The notes: generated by a model not told the origin, from the letters alone. DNA of 64,000 nucleotides from Liolophura sinensis (GCF_032854445.1 NC_088295.1:61857249-61921248), one strand, 5' to 3'. Shown: positions 49,613 through 61,299, counted from the stretch's first letter. Translations and numbers: made by a program.

Positions 49613-51603
49613 GATGAATCATGACAAATATAACAAACATAGTACACATCTCTCTCATTACAACACTGTTTACCACAACACGCAATTCAGAACAACAGAG
49701 ACAAAACATGTTCCCAATTTTTTTACACACCCTTTCAAAAGTTTCAGTGAAGAAAACTTTTAGATTATGTAAATTCTTTGCACTAAGAAGCTTGGTTTTG
49801 TGCTGATTTGCTTTACAAGTAACATCCAGCTTCACACTATGTTTGTTCCTATATTATATACGTCACAGGCTATCATTAGCTAACAAACAATGTACAACAG
49901 CCTTAACTTGTGACGCAGTAGGCGGATTTGTCCCCCAACAACTGCACTGTAATGACAGTATAAAAGGTGTAAACACACACCACCCTATCACACACAATAT
50001 AGGAAGAGTGAGGCAATCAGCTACTCAGCTTTGTCACATAGTACTCAGCACTCCATTCAAAACAGTCATATAACAGTACTGTAGATGTGTCACAGCATTA
50101 AGACGACACCAAGTCTGTAGAGTAACACACCCTCTACATGTAGCTTAGGAATTATGAGTCTTGTCTAGGGTTGCATATTGTACAGCCTTATAGCTGGTCT
50201 GAACAACTAACACAACATCTTCAAGCATCACTAAATTCTGTCAGTTAAATCGTAGGCTTTCTATCCCCTTAAGTGTGGTTTATTTGGGCCAAGAGGATAT
50301 ACACCTTGTTGATCAGTCATAAATTACAGGAGCTTAATAGGTAATACAGAGACAACTTCATTAAAGAGATTAAATTACCAGTACAATTACATGCATGGAT
50401 AAACTGTCACTCGATCAGACTTGAAGGAATTTCTGAAAGGACAGATGAAATACTTTTGTAAAATGTCATTTGTCATTTAATTCTTCTCGCAAATGTACAT
50501 GTAGATATTTTATTGCACCCTAGAAAATTTATATTCCAAATGTACGCGTAACAGGATACAAGCCGTACATAATTCCTCATGTCTTCTGAACACTGCACAT
50601 ATCACATTTAATTAAGCATACAACCCTATAATGTAAGGCTAGTAGCTTAGTGAACTATATAAACACTGATGCAGGGGGCCAAATAACTGGGCTCTGGTCA
50701 TAAATGAAGTCAGCATTCATCTAATAATACCAAACAACATACTATCACGTACATGCATTTCTGTGTCTCAGTGTGTATCCCAACCAAGTCATTAAACCTC
50801 TATGGTGATCCAGACAGTGAATTACAAAGAATTCGTGAATTATAAAAACCCCATGTATACATTATATTTCCAAGCCATAATATTTTATATATTTATTTGA
50901 ATGGTGTTTTAGGACAATATTTTACAGCAGCCATATATGACAGTGTACAAACAAAGATCTCCAGGTTTTAGATATACCATGTACACTTCAGAGGTACTTC
51001 AGAGGTACAAAATCATGCTGATCTGGCCTACATCAAATACACACAGAAGCTGTACCAGAATTGTATCATGACATTCATGCATATAGCCATGTTGCTGTTT
51101 TTTGTTTTAATTTCCTTCATGTCTGTAGAATCAGAGCAAAAACAATTTGTTTGTTTCCATTATTGTACAATGTACATGTATGGTTGATCACTAAACCACA
51201 AAGTCTATAGGTAATTCCCCACATCTAACAAGCGCCTATTGCCACAAAAAATTACCCCCCATCTGTCTGTCTGGAATTTAATGCTATACTCCACATCATT
51301 TCACTCATACATGTCATATGACAACAGTCTGCTATGTCAGGGAAGGGGGTGTGGGGAAGTCAGGTAGATGTATGTAACTTGGCTTTGGATTACAGCCAAA
51401 GTAAATAAATTTCAATGGGACTTGATTCCATTAATGGAATCAAGTGAGTTAACTGTGCATTTTCTTGATACCAACAATGATTTCACCAGCTTTCTGGTGC
51501 CCTATCTATTAAAATAAACCACATTAAAGTTTTAGGCTGTACACTTGAGGAGGGATAATTGAGGAGGGCCTGGAAAGAGAAAATAAGATATCGAAAATCA
51601 CAA

Positions 51604-51604
<1 letters not shown>

Positions 51605-51640
<36 letters not shown>
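51605..51640. repeat. (TA)n microsatellite
   Basis: About 18 TA units leading into a TTTA run of another SINE fragment (51640-51790). Confidence 0.93.
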
Positions 51641-51643
<3 letters not shown>

Positions 51644-51813
51644 TTATTTATTTATTAAATCGGTGCTTTACATACTCAAGAATTTTATACTAAACTGTAT
51701 ACCTGAGGCAAGCATTATAGGAGAGAAAAATGGGCAGGGGTCAAGGATAACTCTTAACCGTCTGCAAGCTGCTTGCAGACATTTCCATGACTGATCTGAG
51801 AGGTCCTGAACTG

Positions 51814-52056
51814 ATTTTTTTGATTGGTGTTTTACTCAAGAATAACCGTACTCAAGAATATTTCACTTATACGACGACGGCCAGCATTATGGTGGGTGGA
51901 AACCGGGCACAGCCCAGGGGAAACCCACGACCATCCGCAGGTTGCTGGCAGACCTTCCCACATACGGCCGGAGAGGGAGGCAGCATAAGCTGGACTTGAA
52001 CTCACAGCGACCGCATTGGTGAGAGGCTCCTGGGTCATTACGCTGCGCTAGCGCGT
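51814..52056 (-). mobile_element. tRNA-derived SINE (family A), 5'-truncated, with 12-bp target duplication
   Basis: The tRNA head stops within GCGCTAGCGCG, yet a perfect GGTCCTGAACTG duplication flanks the copy (51802-51813 and 52057-52068), so the truncation happened at insertion. The tail carries a small duplication of TACTCAAGAATA. Confidence 0.93.
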
Positions 52057-52689
52057 GGTCCTGAACTGGAACTCACTGCAAATGCATTGATGAGAGGTTC
52101 CTAAGTTAAGCTCTAGCAAGCTAAGCACTATAAAGCCACGGAAGCCTCTAAACCCAGTATGAACCCAGGAATCACATACATTTGCCACATGTACAATGTA
52201 CTGCTCCTCTGGTTACTGAAGTGCCTTTAATAAAGGAATAGTGTTCAGATTTATGATTTATTTATTTACTGTTAAATTGACTTTTAAAAACATTAAAAGG
52301 GTACATAAATCTGAGTAATAAGCCACTTAAAATCACAAGAGAAAAAACATGATTTTATATATTTTTTTTCACCAACACTTGGTAGTCTTCACTGAATGAC
52401 ATCATATGTGTGTTTTACTACAATGCCCAGACCAGGCCTCAGACCGGCAGACTGGCACTCAGACCGGCTTTTAGGCCGACCCTCATGAATCATCCACTAG
52501 GATTTTAAATTAACATGGTGGTATCTTTGCATTTACAAAATGACATTTTAACATGAATTCCCACGTTATACAGCCCAGACAGCCTGGGGCTAGCCATCTA
52601 TGATGTCATCCCCTGAGCCGTACCAGGCAGCCGGCTTGAAATCGGCCAGGGCTGTCAAAGCAATCTGTTGTTTTTTGTTATGTATGTAT

Positions 52690-52995
52690 GTATGCATGCT
52701 TTAATATAATACTTAACAATTTTTCAGTGAAATGACGATGAGGATTCATTAGGTGTGTGTACATATGTTGTGTCTTCTTGTGGACATGTCGCCATAGTGC
52801 TGCCATCACCGACTATCATACCAAAGACACCAGACATGGCAACCCACCCAGTCCCAGCATACTGACACTGGGCTAACCAGTCATGTTTCTTCACTTTAAC
52901 CTCTGAGTGTTAAGTGCCTAGGGAGGCAGCAGCTAGTACCATTTTTGAAGTCTTTGGTATGACTCAACCTGGGTTTGATTTCGGGGTTGTTTTAG
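52690..52995 (-). mobile_element. Dispersed repeat (another SINE-like family)
   Basis: ACTTAACAATTTTTCAGTGA, CGACTATCATACCAAAGACA, ACTGACACTGGGCTAACCAG and GAAGTCTTTGGTATGACTCA. I recall such an element from mollusc genomes. A related end with GAGGCGGACGCTCTAATCAT lies near 63250. Confidence 0.5.
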
Positions 52996-53491
52996 GTGGA
53001 TTTATAATCAACATTACGTTTCTCAAAAGCCATTCCTGTAATACACAGTTTAACTGGACACTAATCAATTAAGTTATGTAGGTCTATCATGTAGCTTACT
53101 TCTAAGGTTTACCATGAGATCAGTTGAAGCTACACATATATGAGCATGTAGGCCTCCGTAAGTCTTTTACATCAGATTTTGGGGTCTCTCAACACTGGGA
53201 ATTCAAGAAAACTGATTTTGTTGCACAATAAAAAAAAATCATGCTGCTCACTTAAAGAGGTAGGGAAATATAGAACAACTGATACGGGATAGAAGCTCTT
53301 ACCTAGCTAGTACATGTATGCCTATATATTTCGGAATTTACAACTCGAAGTGAACAGAACAATATCAGAGCTACATGTATGCCTACAAAGTACCATTGAG
53401 TGTGATACTATAAAAACTGTAACAGCACGGTAGTTAGGCCCTAGCTAACACTTGTATCAGTCTATGTACGCTTAATTTAAACTATTTTTAC

Positions 53492-53570
53492 CTGATGGCT
53501 TGCCTCGCGTGCAGATCGCTGTCCACACCTTTGTGCTTTGCTCTATATCATGGTCAAGTCTAATCTCGAA
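53492..53570 (-). other. Possible noncoding first exon of the convertase
   Basis: The first coding exon has a splice acceptor three bases before its ATG, so an upstream 5' UTR exon is expected. The sequence ending CCATCAG|gtaaaa at 53492 is a good minus-strand donor in a locally CpG-richer stretch. It contains a short ATG-ATA-TAG upstream frame. The 5' limit is arbitrary; placement is inference. Confidence 0.3.
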
Positions 53571-53585
53571 CAAACACAGGCGCAG

Positions 53586-53593
53586 TGACGTCA
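53586..53593. promoter_or_regulatory. Consensus cAMP-response element (TGACGTCA)
   Basis: A perfect palindromic CRE next to the proposed first exon of the convertase. Mammalian PCSK1 promoters are known to be driven by CREs that bind CREB/ATF1. One other perfect copy occurs in the window (1135-1142), and about one per 64 kb is expected by chance. Confidence 0.35.
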
Positions 53594-53599
53594 GGGTGC

Positions 53600-54775
53600 A
53601 TTTCTCTACTCTTCACTACTTCAGACTGGCGCGTGGGTGAGGTTGTCAGGTTAAGCTAATTCTTACGATACCAAAAAAGACGAACCAGGGCGGAAAACCT
53701 GACAAAAAAAGGCAAAACGCTCAGGATGAATCACTTTTAAACAAAAACATACAGTTACTGGTACAACTCCAGGCACATGGCAAACACTTCTCTATCTAAA
53801 TGTGTCGAGTATTCTATCATATCAAATAGATAAGTAAACAAACCAGTCGAATGTCGCAACAACTTGTCCGATTTGGTCGGTTTCCGCTGTACATCTGGTC
53901 ACATGACCGCCCTTTGGCCCCCTGGTGACTGAAAGAGCAGTCAAGGCCAAACTTCTCACAGTGACGACTACCTGTTGCCCTTCTCTATCTCGCAGGCTTT
54001 CGTATTCCGTCGGCGTTTAGTGTGTTGCCAGTTAACACTTGGTTGTTTGCGATTCATTTGAAGACAGTGGTATTGTTTAAGCACAAAAGGATGGCGAATA
54101 CTGTCAACGGCCTGTTAATAGGCCTATCTGGGATGGGGTGGGGTAGGGATACGTAGGCCTATTAGGGGCTTATGATTCAAATGTGTAATTTTCAATGAAG
54201 GCAAACAAAATTCTAAATACCAGTACCTAATAATTGATAAACATAACGGAAAATCTTCCGCAGTTTGAAATTTTGAAATCAAGAGCTCAGTGGGCGTTCT
54301 AAATTTTGTCTTAAGTCATAGAATACTTAGGCTAATCGATTCTAGCAACGGTCTATGAGCTGTCTGAAGCGCATCGCTGTCTTTGTGGTTCTCTTGTTAG
54401 GCTATGTGCTCAGTGTTACCGTACTAAAAATACACGTGACAGGATAATTTTTACCCAGCCGTTAGGCCTGAATGGAATGTTTGATTCAAATCTTTTTGAA
54501 ATATAACCGTAGTTTGAAATGCTATATACATGCAGACAGCGGAAAAGCCTCAAGCGTTGTAGTATCTATCATAAATCAGCGCGTAATACACGTACATGTT
54601 GGCCTGTATTCAAAAACAACCTAGTTTCTGGGTGCAGTGTACATGTACACAGCTAAGCCCACATCCCTTATTTTGACTGCATGTCTGTTATGTGATACAA
54701 AGCGAGTAAATAAGGGTTGCTGATTTATAGGCCTATGTATTGAACTTATGTTCATGAGAGTTTTACATTTTTACA
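53600..54775. other. Upstream flank of the convertase, no gene seen
   Basis: Includes the locally less AT-rich 53.5-54.1 kb stretch that may hold the convertase promoter. No exon recognised on the plus strand. Confidence 0.35.
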
Positions 54776-54782
54776 CCCCATA

Positions 54783-54998
54783 AACAAACTGGTAACTTAA
54801 ACTTTGTGAAAGATGAACAAACTGGTAACTTAAACTTTGTGAAAGATGAACAAACTGGCAACTTAAACTTTGTGAAAGATGAATAAACTGGCAACTTAAA
54901 CTTTGTGAAAGATGAACAAACTGGTAACTTAAACTTTGTGAAAGATGAACAAACTGGTAATTTAAACTTTGTGAAAGATGAACAAACTGGTAACAAAC
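54783..54998. repeat. 33-bp tandem repeat, 6.5 units
   Basis: AACAAACTGGTAACTTAAAC plus TTTGTGAAAGATG recurs exactly every 33 bp from 54783. As 33 is 11 codons, the minus strand reads a perfect 11-residue repeat (KLPVCSSFTKF) inside a 93-codon frame. Confidence 0.94.
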
Positions 54999-55436
54999 AG
55001 GAGAAACGATGATGGCAAAATGAAGTGCCGAAATATTGAGTCAAAGTGAGTTTTTCGTTTTTCGGAGTTACACCACTCGTGTTTACGTTAAACTGATCAG
55101 TGGAACACTAGGTTTCTGATAACTTAGCCTTTACGAAAGACGAAGGAATTCGTTCATCAAACAAACTGGCCAGAGGTGGCCACCCTGTAATGTACAAAAC
55201 GTCTGTGCAGGCGAAACATGCGCCGTCCTTTATGTGTTTGTATAACTGAACTGTGTATAGATACCAGCTACTTGTGTGGCGTTTTACGTATCAGGAGGAT
55301 GATATGTAAGAGTTAACAGTTAATTATTTCAGTTCAGTGGTATCCTGCGGATTTTGTGTTATTCCTCCACCCCCTCAGTAACACGATCACCGAGATGGAA
55401 ATGGGGAAATTAAAGGGGAAATTTACAACACGCAAA

Positions 55437-55688
55437 TGTGGTTCAGTTGCTTAGCGCGCTTGCGCAGCGTAATGATCCAGGAGCCTGCGGTCGCTGTGAG
55501 TTCAAGACCAGCTCATGCTGGCTTCCTCTCCGGCCGTACGTGGGAAGGTCTGTCAGCAACCTGCGGATGGCCGTGGGCTCTGCCCGGTTTCTTCCCACCA
55601 TAATGCTGGCCGCCGTCGTATACGTGAAATATTCTTGATTACGGCGTAAAACACCAATGAAATAAATAAATAAATAAATAAATAAATA
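55437..55688 (+). mobile_element. tRNA-derived SINE (family A)
   Basis: Degenerate head GTGGTTCAGTTGCTTAGCGC, body, then TACGGCGTAAAACACCAATG and an (AATA)n tail. Confidence 0.93.
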
Positions 55689-55840
55689 CAAGACTTATAT
55701 CATATTTTAATTTTAAATGTCAGGTTTAATAAAAATTGCAGCGTGTGTAAATTTTAGTAAATTCGATTTTTCATGCAGTGTAACTCGCGCGTTTGGTTGA
55801 AACATGTTTTCAATTGTTTGAATGAGTGCTTGGGGTTTAA

Positions 55841-56398
55841 AGGAGAAGAAAATGTAAATATCAATCAAATGCCACTGAAAAGAGCATGCATTTCCTCGCA
55901 GGTGCATGCCATAAAAACATTCTAATATGTACCTGAAGTTGATAAATTATAAATAAAGTCAGCGCCAACATCCGCTGTGGGCGACTCCATTTTGCCTAAG
56001 AAGGAGTGTTAGAAGGAGAATTGCCGTCGGAAACCGCTGAAGTGCAGTTTGTACATTTCCGGTAGAACTGTTCATCTCAGAAAGTAGCCAACAATACACT
56101 TCGTTTTCCGCTTGACGATCGGGAAACCGGAATGTTGGACATAGGTTTCGAGTTTACACGAACAAGCCGGCAGTTTTAACTACTCTCATTGGTTGAGAGG
56201 CAACACACCCCCAGCATAAATTACAGGGTGTTAAATATGGAGGATGCGATGGACAGCGATTTCTGCCAGCTTTGCCCTTTTCAGGCTTTACGTGTATTGC
56301 GAGGAAAAATCGCAAAATTATGCAGCAGGCACCAAGAGATAGGAAAAAAATGTGCTCTTTTCAGCCTATAGTGTCATGTTTATAAGTTTTCTTCTCCT
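55841..56398. mobile_element. Nonautonomous DNA transposon with TTAA target duplication
   Basis: 558 bp flanked by TTAA on each side (55837-55840 and 56399-56402). The ends are inverted repeats: AGGAGAAGAAAA is identical at both ends and a second inner block TGAAAAGAGCA also matches. TTAA duplication is typical of piggyBac-type insertion, though the end sequence does not start CCY. No transposase. The 60-codon frame at 56189 is internal to it. Confidence 0.75.
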
Positions 56399-57152
56399 TT
56401 AACGTCATACTTAACAATTTTTCTGTCATATGACGATGTTTGAATTGTTTGATGTGACATTAATCAAGTGGAGCATTGCGGGTGGTCTAATGCCATGCAC
56501 TCCCGAGCTGGCAAACCGGTGGAATGCTGTAGAGAACACCTGCCAGGAGGAAATGTGGAGGATGGAAGGACAAGCGATGGAAATTTCCAGTACGTATTTT
56601 TGACATATATCAGGATACTTTTGGTTTCTTACATTTTCATTTGAATATCTCACTTGAAATTAAGTAAATAATATAGCAGATTGTAAAGTCGTTAATCTGT
56701 AGCTGACATGTTTATTTCCCTTTTGAACCGATTATCATATCAGTATATTGCTCGCTACGTATAAGAACTGAAGTCTAAAACACCGAGGAACATAGAATGA
56801 GTTGAAACGTGTTATGCCGGCTCATTTGTAACAGCCCATACACAGCTGTCAATGACATCAGCCCGAGCGTGCGTATGGTTGAAGTGTGGGCCTATTGCTT
56901 CCTATTAATGTGTATATACATGTAACTCTCCCGTAAACATATAGATAAAAAAAAAAAAAAAACCAAGAGAAATGCGTAATTTGTATCATATTTTATTCAT
57001 CGCAGTGACCATATGATAATGATACATAATGATACATTATATACGCATATTATAACATATTATAATTTGGCCGTTCTCCATATGCCAAGACAATAGACTA
57101 AAAAATAACCATCGCCACCTCATTGGTCAACAAAGGAGATTTATCGGACTGT

Positions 57153-57320
57153 TTTACATCGTGCTCAAAGATATCTCACTTACATGACGAAGGCCAGCAT
57201 TATGGTGGGAGGAAACCGGGTAGAACTCGGGGGGTGGGGGGTGGGGGTACTCACGACTCGCTGGTAGATCTTCCCACGTAAACCTGAACTCACAGTGACC
57301 GCAGTGGTAAGAAGTTATTG
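57153..57320 (-). mobile_element. tRNA-derived SINE (family A), degenerate
   Basis: CATCGTGCTCAAAGATATCT, GGCCAGCATTATGGTGGGAG, then a G-rich stretch in place of the usual middle and a remnant of the head. Confidence 0.75.
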
Positions 57321-57418
57321 GGTCATCTGCAGGTTGCTTGCCGACCTTTCCATGTACATTAAACCCTTTCGCCAATGTGGATCCTATAACCATTTGTGTC
57401 ACGATGCTTTCCAAAGTG

Positions 57419-57684
57419 TTTATTTATTTATTTATTTGATTGGTGTTTTACGCCGTACTCAAGAATATTTCACTTATACGACGGCGGCCAGCATTATGGT
57501 GGGTGGAAACCGGGCACAGCCCGGGAGAAACCCACGACCATCCGCAGGTTGCTGTCAGACCTTTCCACATACGGCCGGAGAGGAGGCCAGCATGAGCTGG
57601 ACTTGAACTCACAGCGACCCCATTGGTGAGAGGCTCCTGGGTCATTACGCTGCGCTAGCGCGCTAACCGACTGAGCCACGGAGG
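57419..57684 (-). mobile_element. Full-length tRNA-derived SINE (family A)
   Basis: (TTTA)n tail, complete body and head ending CTGAGCCACGGAGGCC. Flanked by CTTTCCAAA(G/A)TGT at about 57407 and 57689. Confidence 0.95.
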
Positions 57685-57904
57685 CCCTCTTTCCAAAATG
57701 TGTCTGAAAGTGCATCTATGGCCGAGTTCGTTGTTTAATACTTTCGAAGTATATTTATTTATTTAATTATTTCACTGTTAGTTCAATGCCATTCTCAAAA
57801 AGTTTTCACTCATACGATGCATGGATGATGGAGTCCGGAGTGCCCAGGATAAACGCCAACCTTGTTTTCAATAGGTTACTAAAAACGTTTCCTCTTGTTT
57901 ATTG

Positions 57905-58090
57905 GTTAATATGATTGGTGCGTTACGCCGTACTCAAGAATATCTCTCTTACCCGACGGCGGCCAGCATTATGGTGGGAGGAAAGCGAACAGAGCCCGGG
58001 GATATCCACGAGTCGCTGAGAGACCTTTTCTTGTATGACAGGAATTCAGCATGAACTGGACTTGAACTCATAGCGATCTTATTGGTTAGA
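57905..58090 (-). mobile_element. tRNA-derived SINE (family A), internally deleted
   Basis: ATGATTGGTGCGTTACGCCG, GGCGGCCAGCATTATGGTGG, then GGACTTGAACTCATAGCG; it ends at the head remnant GAGGCCCCTGGG. Confidence 0.82.
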
Positions 58091-58562
58091 GGCCCCTGGG
58101 CTCGGTTTCACGAAACTTCCAGTAAATTGCTTAAGTCGGAGTTTTTTGCCTAAGTCGTGGATGGAGTGTTTCAAGACAAAACTTAAGTCAAACGATTCCT
58201 AAGTATAGTATTATGTTACTTAAGCAAAACACTTTTGGGGGCCTCCGTGGCTCAGTCGGTTAGCGCGCTAGCGCAGCGTAGTGACCCAGGGGCCTCTCAC
58301 CAATGCGGTCGCTGTGAGTTCAAGACCAGCTCATGCTGGCTTCCTCTCCGGCCGTACGTGGGAAGGTTTTCAGCAACCTGCGGATGGTCGTGGGTTTCCC
58401 CCGGGCTGTGCCCGATTTCCACCCACCATAATGCTGGCCGCCGTCGTATAAGTGAAATATTCTTGAGTACGGCATAAAACACCAATCAAATAAAAAAATC
58501 AATCAAAACACTTTTGCTTAAGCAAAACAACTTACGACGTTTTGAGAAACCGGAGCCAGAGT
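58086..58562. mobile_element. Inverted-repeat element interrupted by a SINE
   Basis: The outer ends are inverted: CTGGGCTCGGTTTCACGAAA on the left; on the right GAGAAACCGGAGCCAGAG. Inner CTTAAG/TTAAGC words are also mirrored. Without the SINE the element is about 200 bp. MITE-like. Confidence 0.55.
58238..58503 (+). mobile_element. Full-length tRNA-derived SINE (family A) with 13-bp target duplication
   Basis: Head GGGGCCTCCGTGGCTCAGTC with A and B boxes, body, tail ACGGCATAAAACACCAATCA. A perfect CAAAACACTTTTG duplication lies at 58225-58237 and 58504-58516. It sits inside the palindromic element. Confidence 0.97.
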
Positions 58563-58930
58563 CATTGCATGTTCTGCGCGAGCACGCTAGCCACCAGACC
58601 ACGGCCTGGCGTTCTACATGCAGCTAGAGAAATCCTTTTGTCAGTGTTGATCCTAAATGTTGATTTGTGGTAAAACACTTTCCAAGTTGTTTCTGAAAAT
58701 GCTGTTATTTCTCGAAATTTCTCGAAAATTTTTCACTCATGCAATGCATGGCGATCAGTTTTAAGGGTGGAGGAATCCAGTGTGAGACTTAATCACAAAT
58801 GTGAACTGATACGTCGGCTTACGTGTTAAAAACTTAATACGTAAATACGTCAAATTTTTTTATCAATAGTTCTGAAATCCGCAGGAGTTTATGAAAACAT
58901 ATCAACATCTGATTATATATGGCTATTCCT

Positions 58931-59125
58931 TCAAGCAGTTGTTGAGGCATTCCCCTCTTCTCTAACAGAAGATGCCCGCTTCTCGTCGCTCTCCCAGGCT
59001 TCGATATCTTCCAGGAAATGTGGGAGAGCACGATTGCGTGTTTCCGGTGCAAACAATAAAATGAAAGTCAGCACCAGACAAAGACCTCCGAATATAATCC
59101 CTGGACCCCAAGGTAATTTTCGTAC
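58931..59125 (-). CDS. SLC22-like transporter last exon (helix 12 and C terminus)
   Basis: 64 codons plus TGA, acceptor ATCTTTCAG. It encodes VRKLPWGPG, the final helix IIFGGLCLVLTFILLFAPET, then TRNRALPHFLEDIEAWES and a short polar tail. APETRNRALP...EDIE corresponds to the LPET.G..LP.T..D.E signature at the SLC22 C terminus. The four exons in the window give about 156 residues, roughly helices 8-12 of a 12-helix carrier for organic ions. The substrate cannot be told from this part. The join before VRK leaves the 11-12 loop a few residues shorter than usual. Confidence 0.86.
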   Translation of the reverse strand, partial: VRKLPWGPGIIFGGLCLVLTFILLFAPETRNRALPHFLEDIEAWESDEKRASSVREEGNASTTA

Positions 59126-59696
59126 CTGAAAGATAACAATAGCTTGTAAACAACATGTATTTACTATAAAAAAGCACAGAGGACAAACCTTTGAGTCAAA
59201 TATAACCAAGTGGCATAATGACACTACTACATAATTCACCACTGTGTTCTTGGATGTCAAGTAGGGTAAATCCTGAACACATACATGGCATGACCACTAA
59301 TACATGGCATGACCACTAACCAAACCCTTGGTTACACGAAAGCCAGTGGCATTTCTTGTATTATCTACAGCAAACGGTCCAAGACAGACAGTTTCAGTGA
59401 AACAGAACAGAGAATATGTGGATAAATATTAGTAAAGAGAATTTAATTGAATTAAGAACATGGCATTGATTCAGAATGTCCGAGCTTGGAGAAAACAATA
59501 CTATATGTATATGGCCCAAACCCGACATCTTTTTCTGAATTGACAAATGTTGCTCAGATATTTACGAGCGTAATTCTGAGATAGAAAGGTGGACAGGTGG
59601 ACTGGGACATTACAGAAATTCGCTGTGTACAACTAGTTCAAAGTAAAACGGAGTTGATGCATCACAAATTCTTTATTAATACATGTATATGTACTA

Positions 59697-59942
59697 TGGC
59701 GTAATGACCCAGAAGCCTCTCAACAACGCGATCGCTGTGAGTTCAAATCCAGCTCATGCTGGCTTCCTCTCCGGCTGTACGTGGGAAGGTCTGCCAGTAA
59801 CCTGCGGATGGTCGTGGGTTTCTCCGGGGCTCTGCCCAGTTTCCTCCCACCATAATGCTGGCCGCCGTCATTTATTCGACGTGAAAAGTGAAATATTCTT
59901 GAATATGGCGTAAAATACCAATCAAATAAATAAATAAATATA
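59697..59942 (+). mobile_element. tRNA-derived SINE (family A) in transporter 3' flank/intron
   Basis: Starts inside the head at GGCGTAATGACCCAGAAGCC and runs to a TAAATAAATAAATA tail. It lies in the intron before the last transporter exon. Confidence 0.92.
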
Positions 59943-59958
59943 TACTATGGGGTTTTCA

Positions 59959-60702
59959 TGTAATAATACATTGTATGTTTATAGTCGTACATTTCCTAGC
60001 GCGGCTTAGTCACGTGACGTGTACATTTCAGTCGTGTAAATACAGAACATCTTGTAAATTTTTAGTCAATCAATTTCGATTGACCGATGCTTCTGGAAAA
60101 TGACTTTGTTTATGTTTTTTCTTTGTTCTTTCTCGAAGCTTCGATGACAACATATAAGGCGGCAGATTTGTAGGCTTAGAGAGAGTCAGTGATAGTTATG
60201 AACAGTGATAGTCAGTGGCAAGATAGTAATACGACAGTGATATTTGCACAGCTATAAGGCGCTGTTGACGGAATGCTGGTTTATTTGAGTTATGGACGAT
60301 ACATCACAGCAATAGTTAGTATCGTTGGTGTGGAAAAGCAGGAGTAATTTGCATCAGCAAGACCAAAACTAACGGGTGATTGTTGGAGGACATTCTGCTG
60401 TTTGTGAACTGTGATTATTGTGTATATGTTAACTGCTTGCTGGAGGACTTGTGGTCTGGAAACAAGAAGAGTATCAACCTCCCTTTGTATGTCGCGTTGT
60501 AGGATTCAACCGTGTTAACGTTGGAGGGAGATCAACAAACTGCGCCAGTAAAGAGGAAACGGACGCCCAGAAACAGGACTGGAATATTCCAGGGCTGATT
60601 GGACAACGACGGAAAGTCAAGTTAAGGACTGTAACGTAACTCAGGTCTGAAGTATTTGTACACACGAGTAAGCTGCCGCCATTTATTGTAACATTTATTA
60701 CA
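59959..60702 (+). mobile_element. Possible solo LTR
   Basis: 744 bp bounded by the inverted ends TGTAATAA and TTATTACA, with a TATAAGG box at 60153-60159 and a TCAGT initiator 33 bp downstream. No 5-bp target duplication is visible (flanks TTTCA and CACAC), though the right side is eroded by a CA/TA microsatellite. It could instead be the 5' part of an unrelated transcript. Confidence 0.33.
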
Positions 60703-60727
60703 CACACACACACACACACACATACAT

Positions 60728-60803
<76 letters not shown>
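60728..60803. repeat. (CA)n-(TA)n compound microsatellite
   Basis: A CA run at 60700-60722 followed by about 38 TA units. Confidence 0.97.
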
Positions 60804-60805
<2 letters not shown>

Positions 60806-60806
<1 letters not shown>

Positions 60807-60936
60807 GGTCTGCCAGCAACCTGCGGATGGTCGTGGGCTTCCCCGGGCTCTGCCCGGTTTCCACCCACCATAATGCTGGCCGCCGTCGTATAAGTGAAAT
60901 ATTCTTGAGTACGGCGTAAAACACCAATCAAATCCA
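60806..60936 (+). mobile_element. tRNA-derived SINE (family A), 5'-truncated at the microsatellite
   Basis: Starts AAGGTCTGCCAGCAACCTGC directly after the TA tract and ends TAAAACACCAATCAAATCC. Confidence 0.9.
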
Positions 60937-61299
60937 ATCTTTTTTGATTTATTAAATTGTTAAACCAACCATTTGATGTATTTATTTATTTATATGATTG
61001 GTGTTTTACGCTGTCCAACTATTTGAATGTTGGAGAGTGTTACTCTGTTTGGCCCAGGTTAGGCTCGTTATCGGGAATTGATTTTGGCTTATTATACCGA
61101 TACCCTAACAGGGAGTATAAACGAGTTCACAATTTCACTAAACCTCTTACCGACAAGAATATTCTACTTATATGTATTAATAGTTATATTCACTTTTCCA
61201 GTTGCATGAATGATCATTCCTAATTTCAAACGTTTTAAAACTTTATTGTTTCCACCCTGACATTTCACCCTCCATTGTTCCCAAAACTGAGTGCATATG

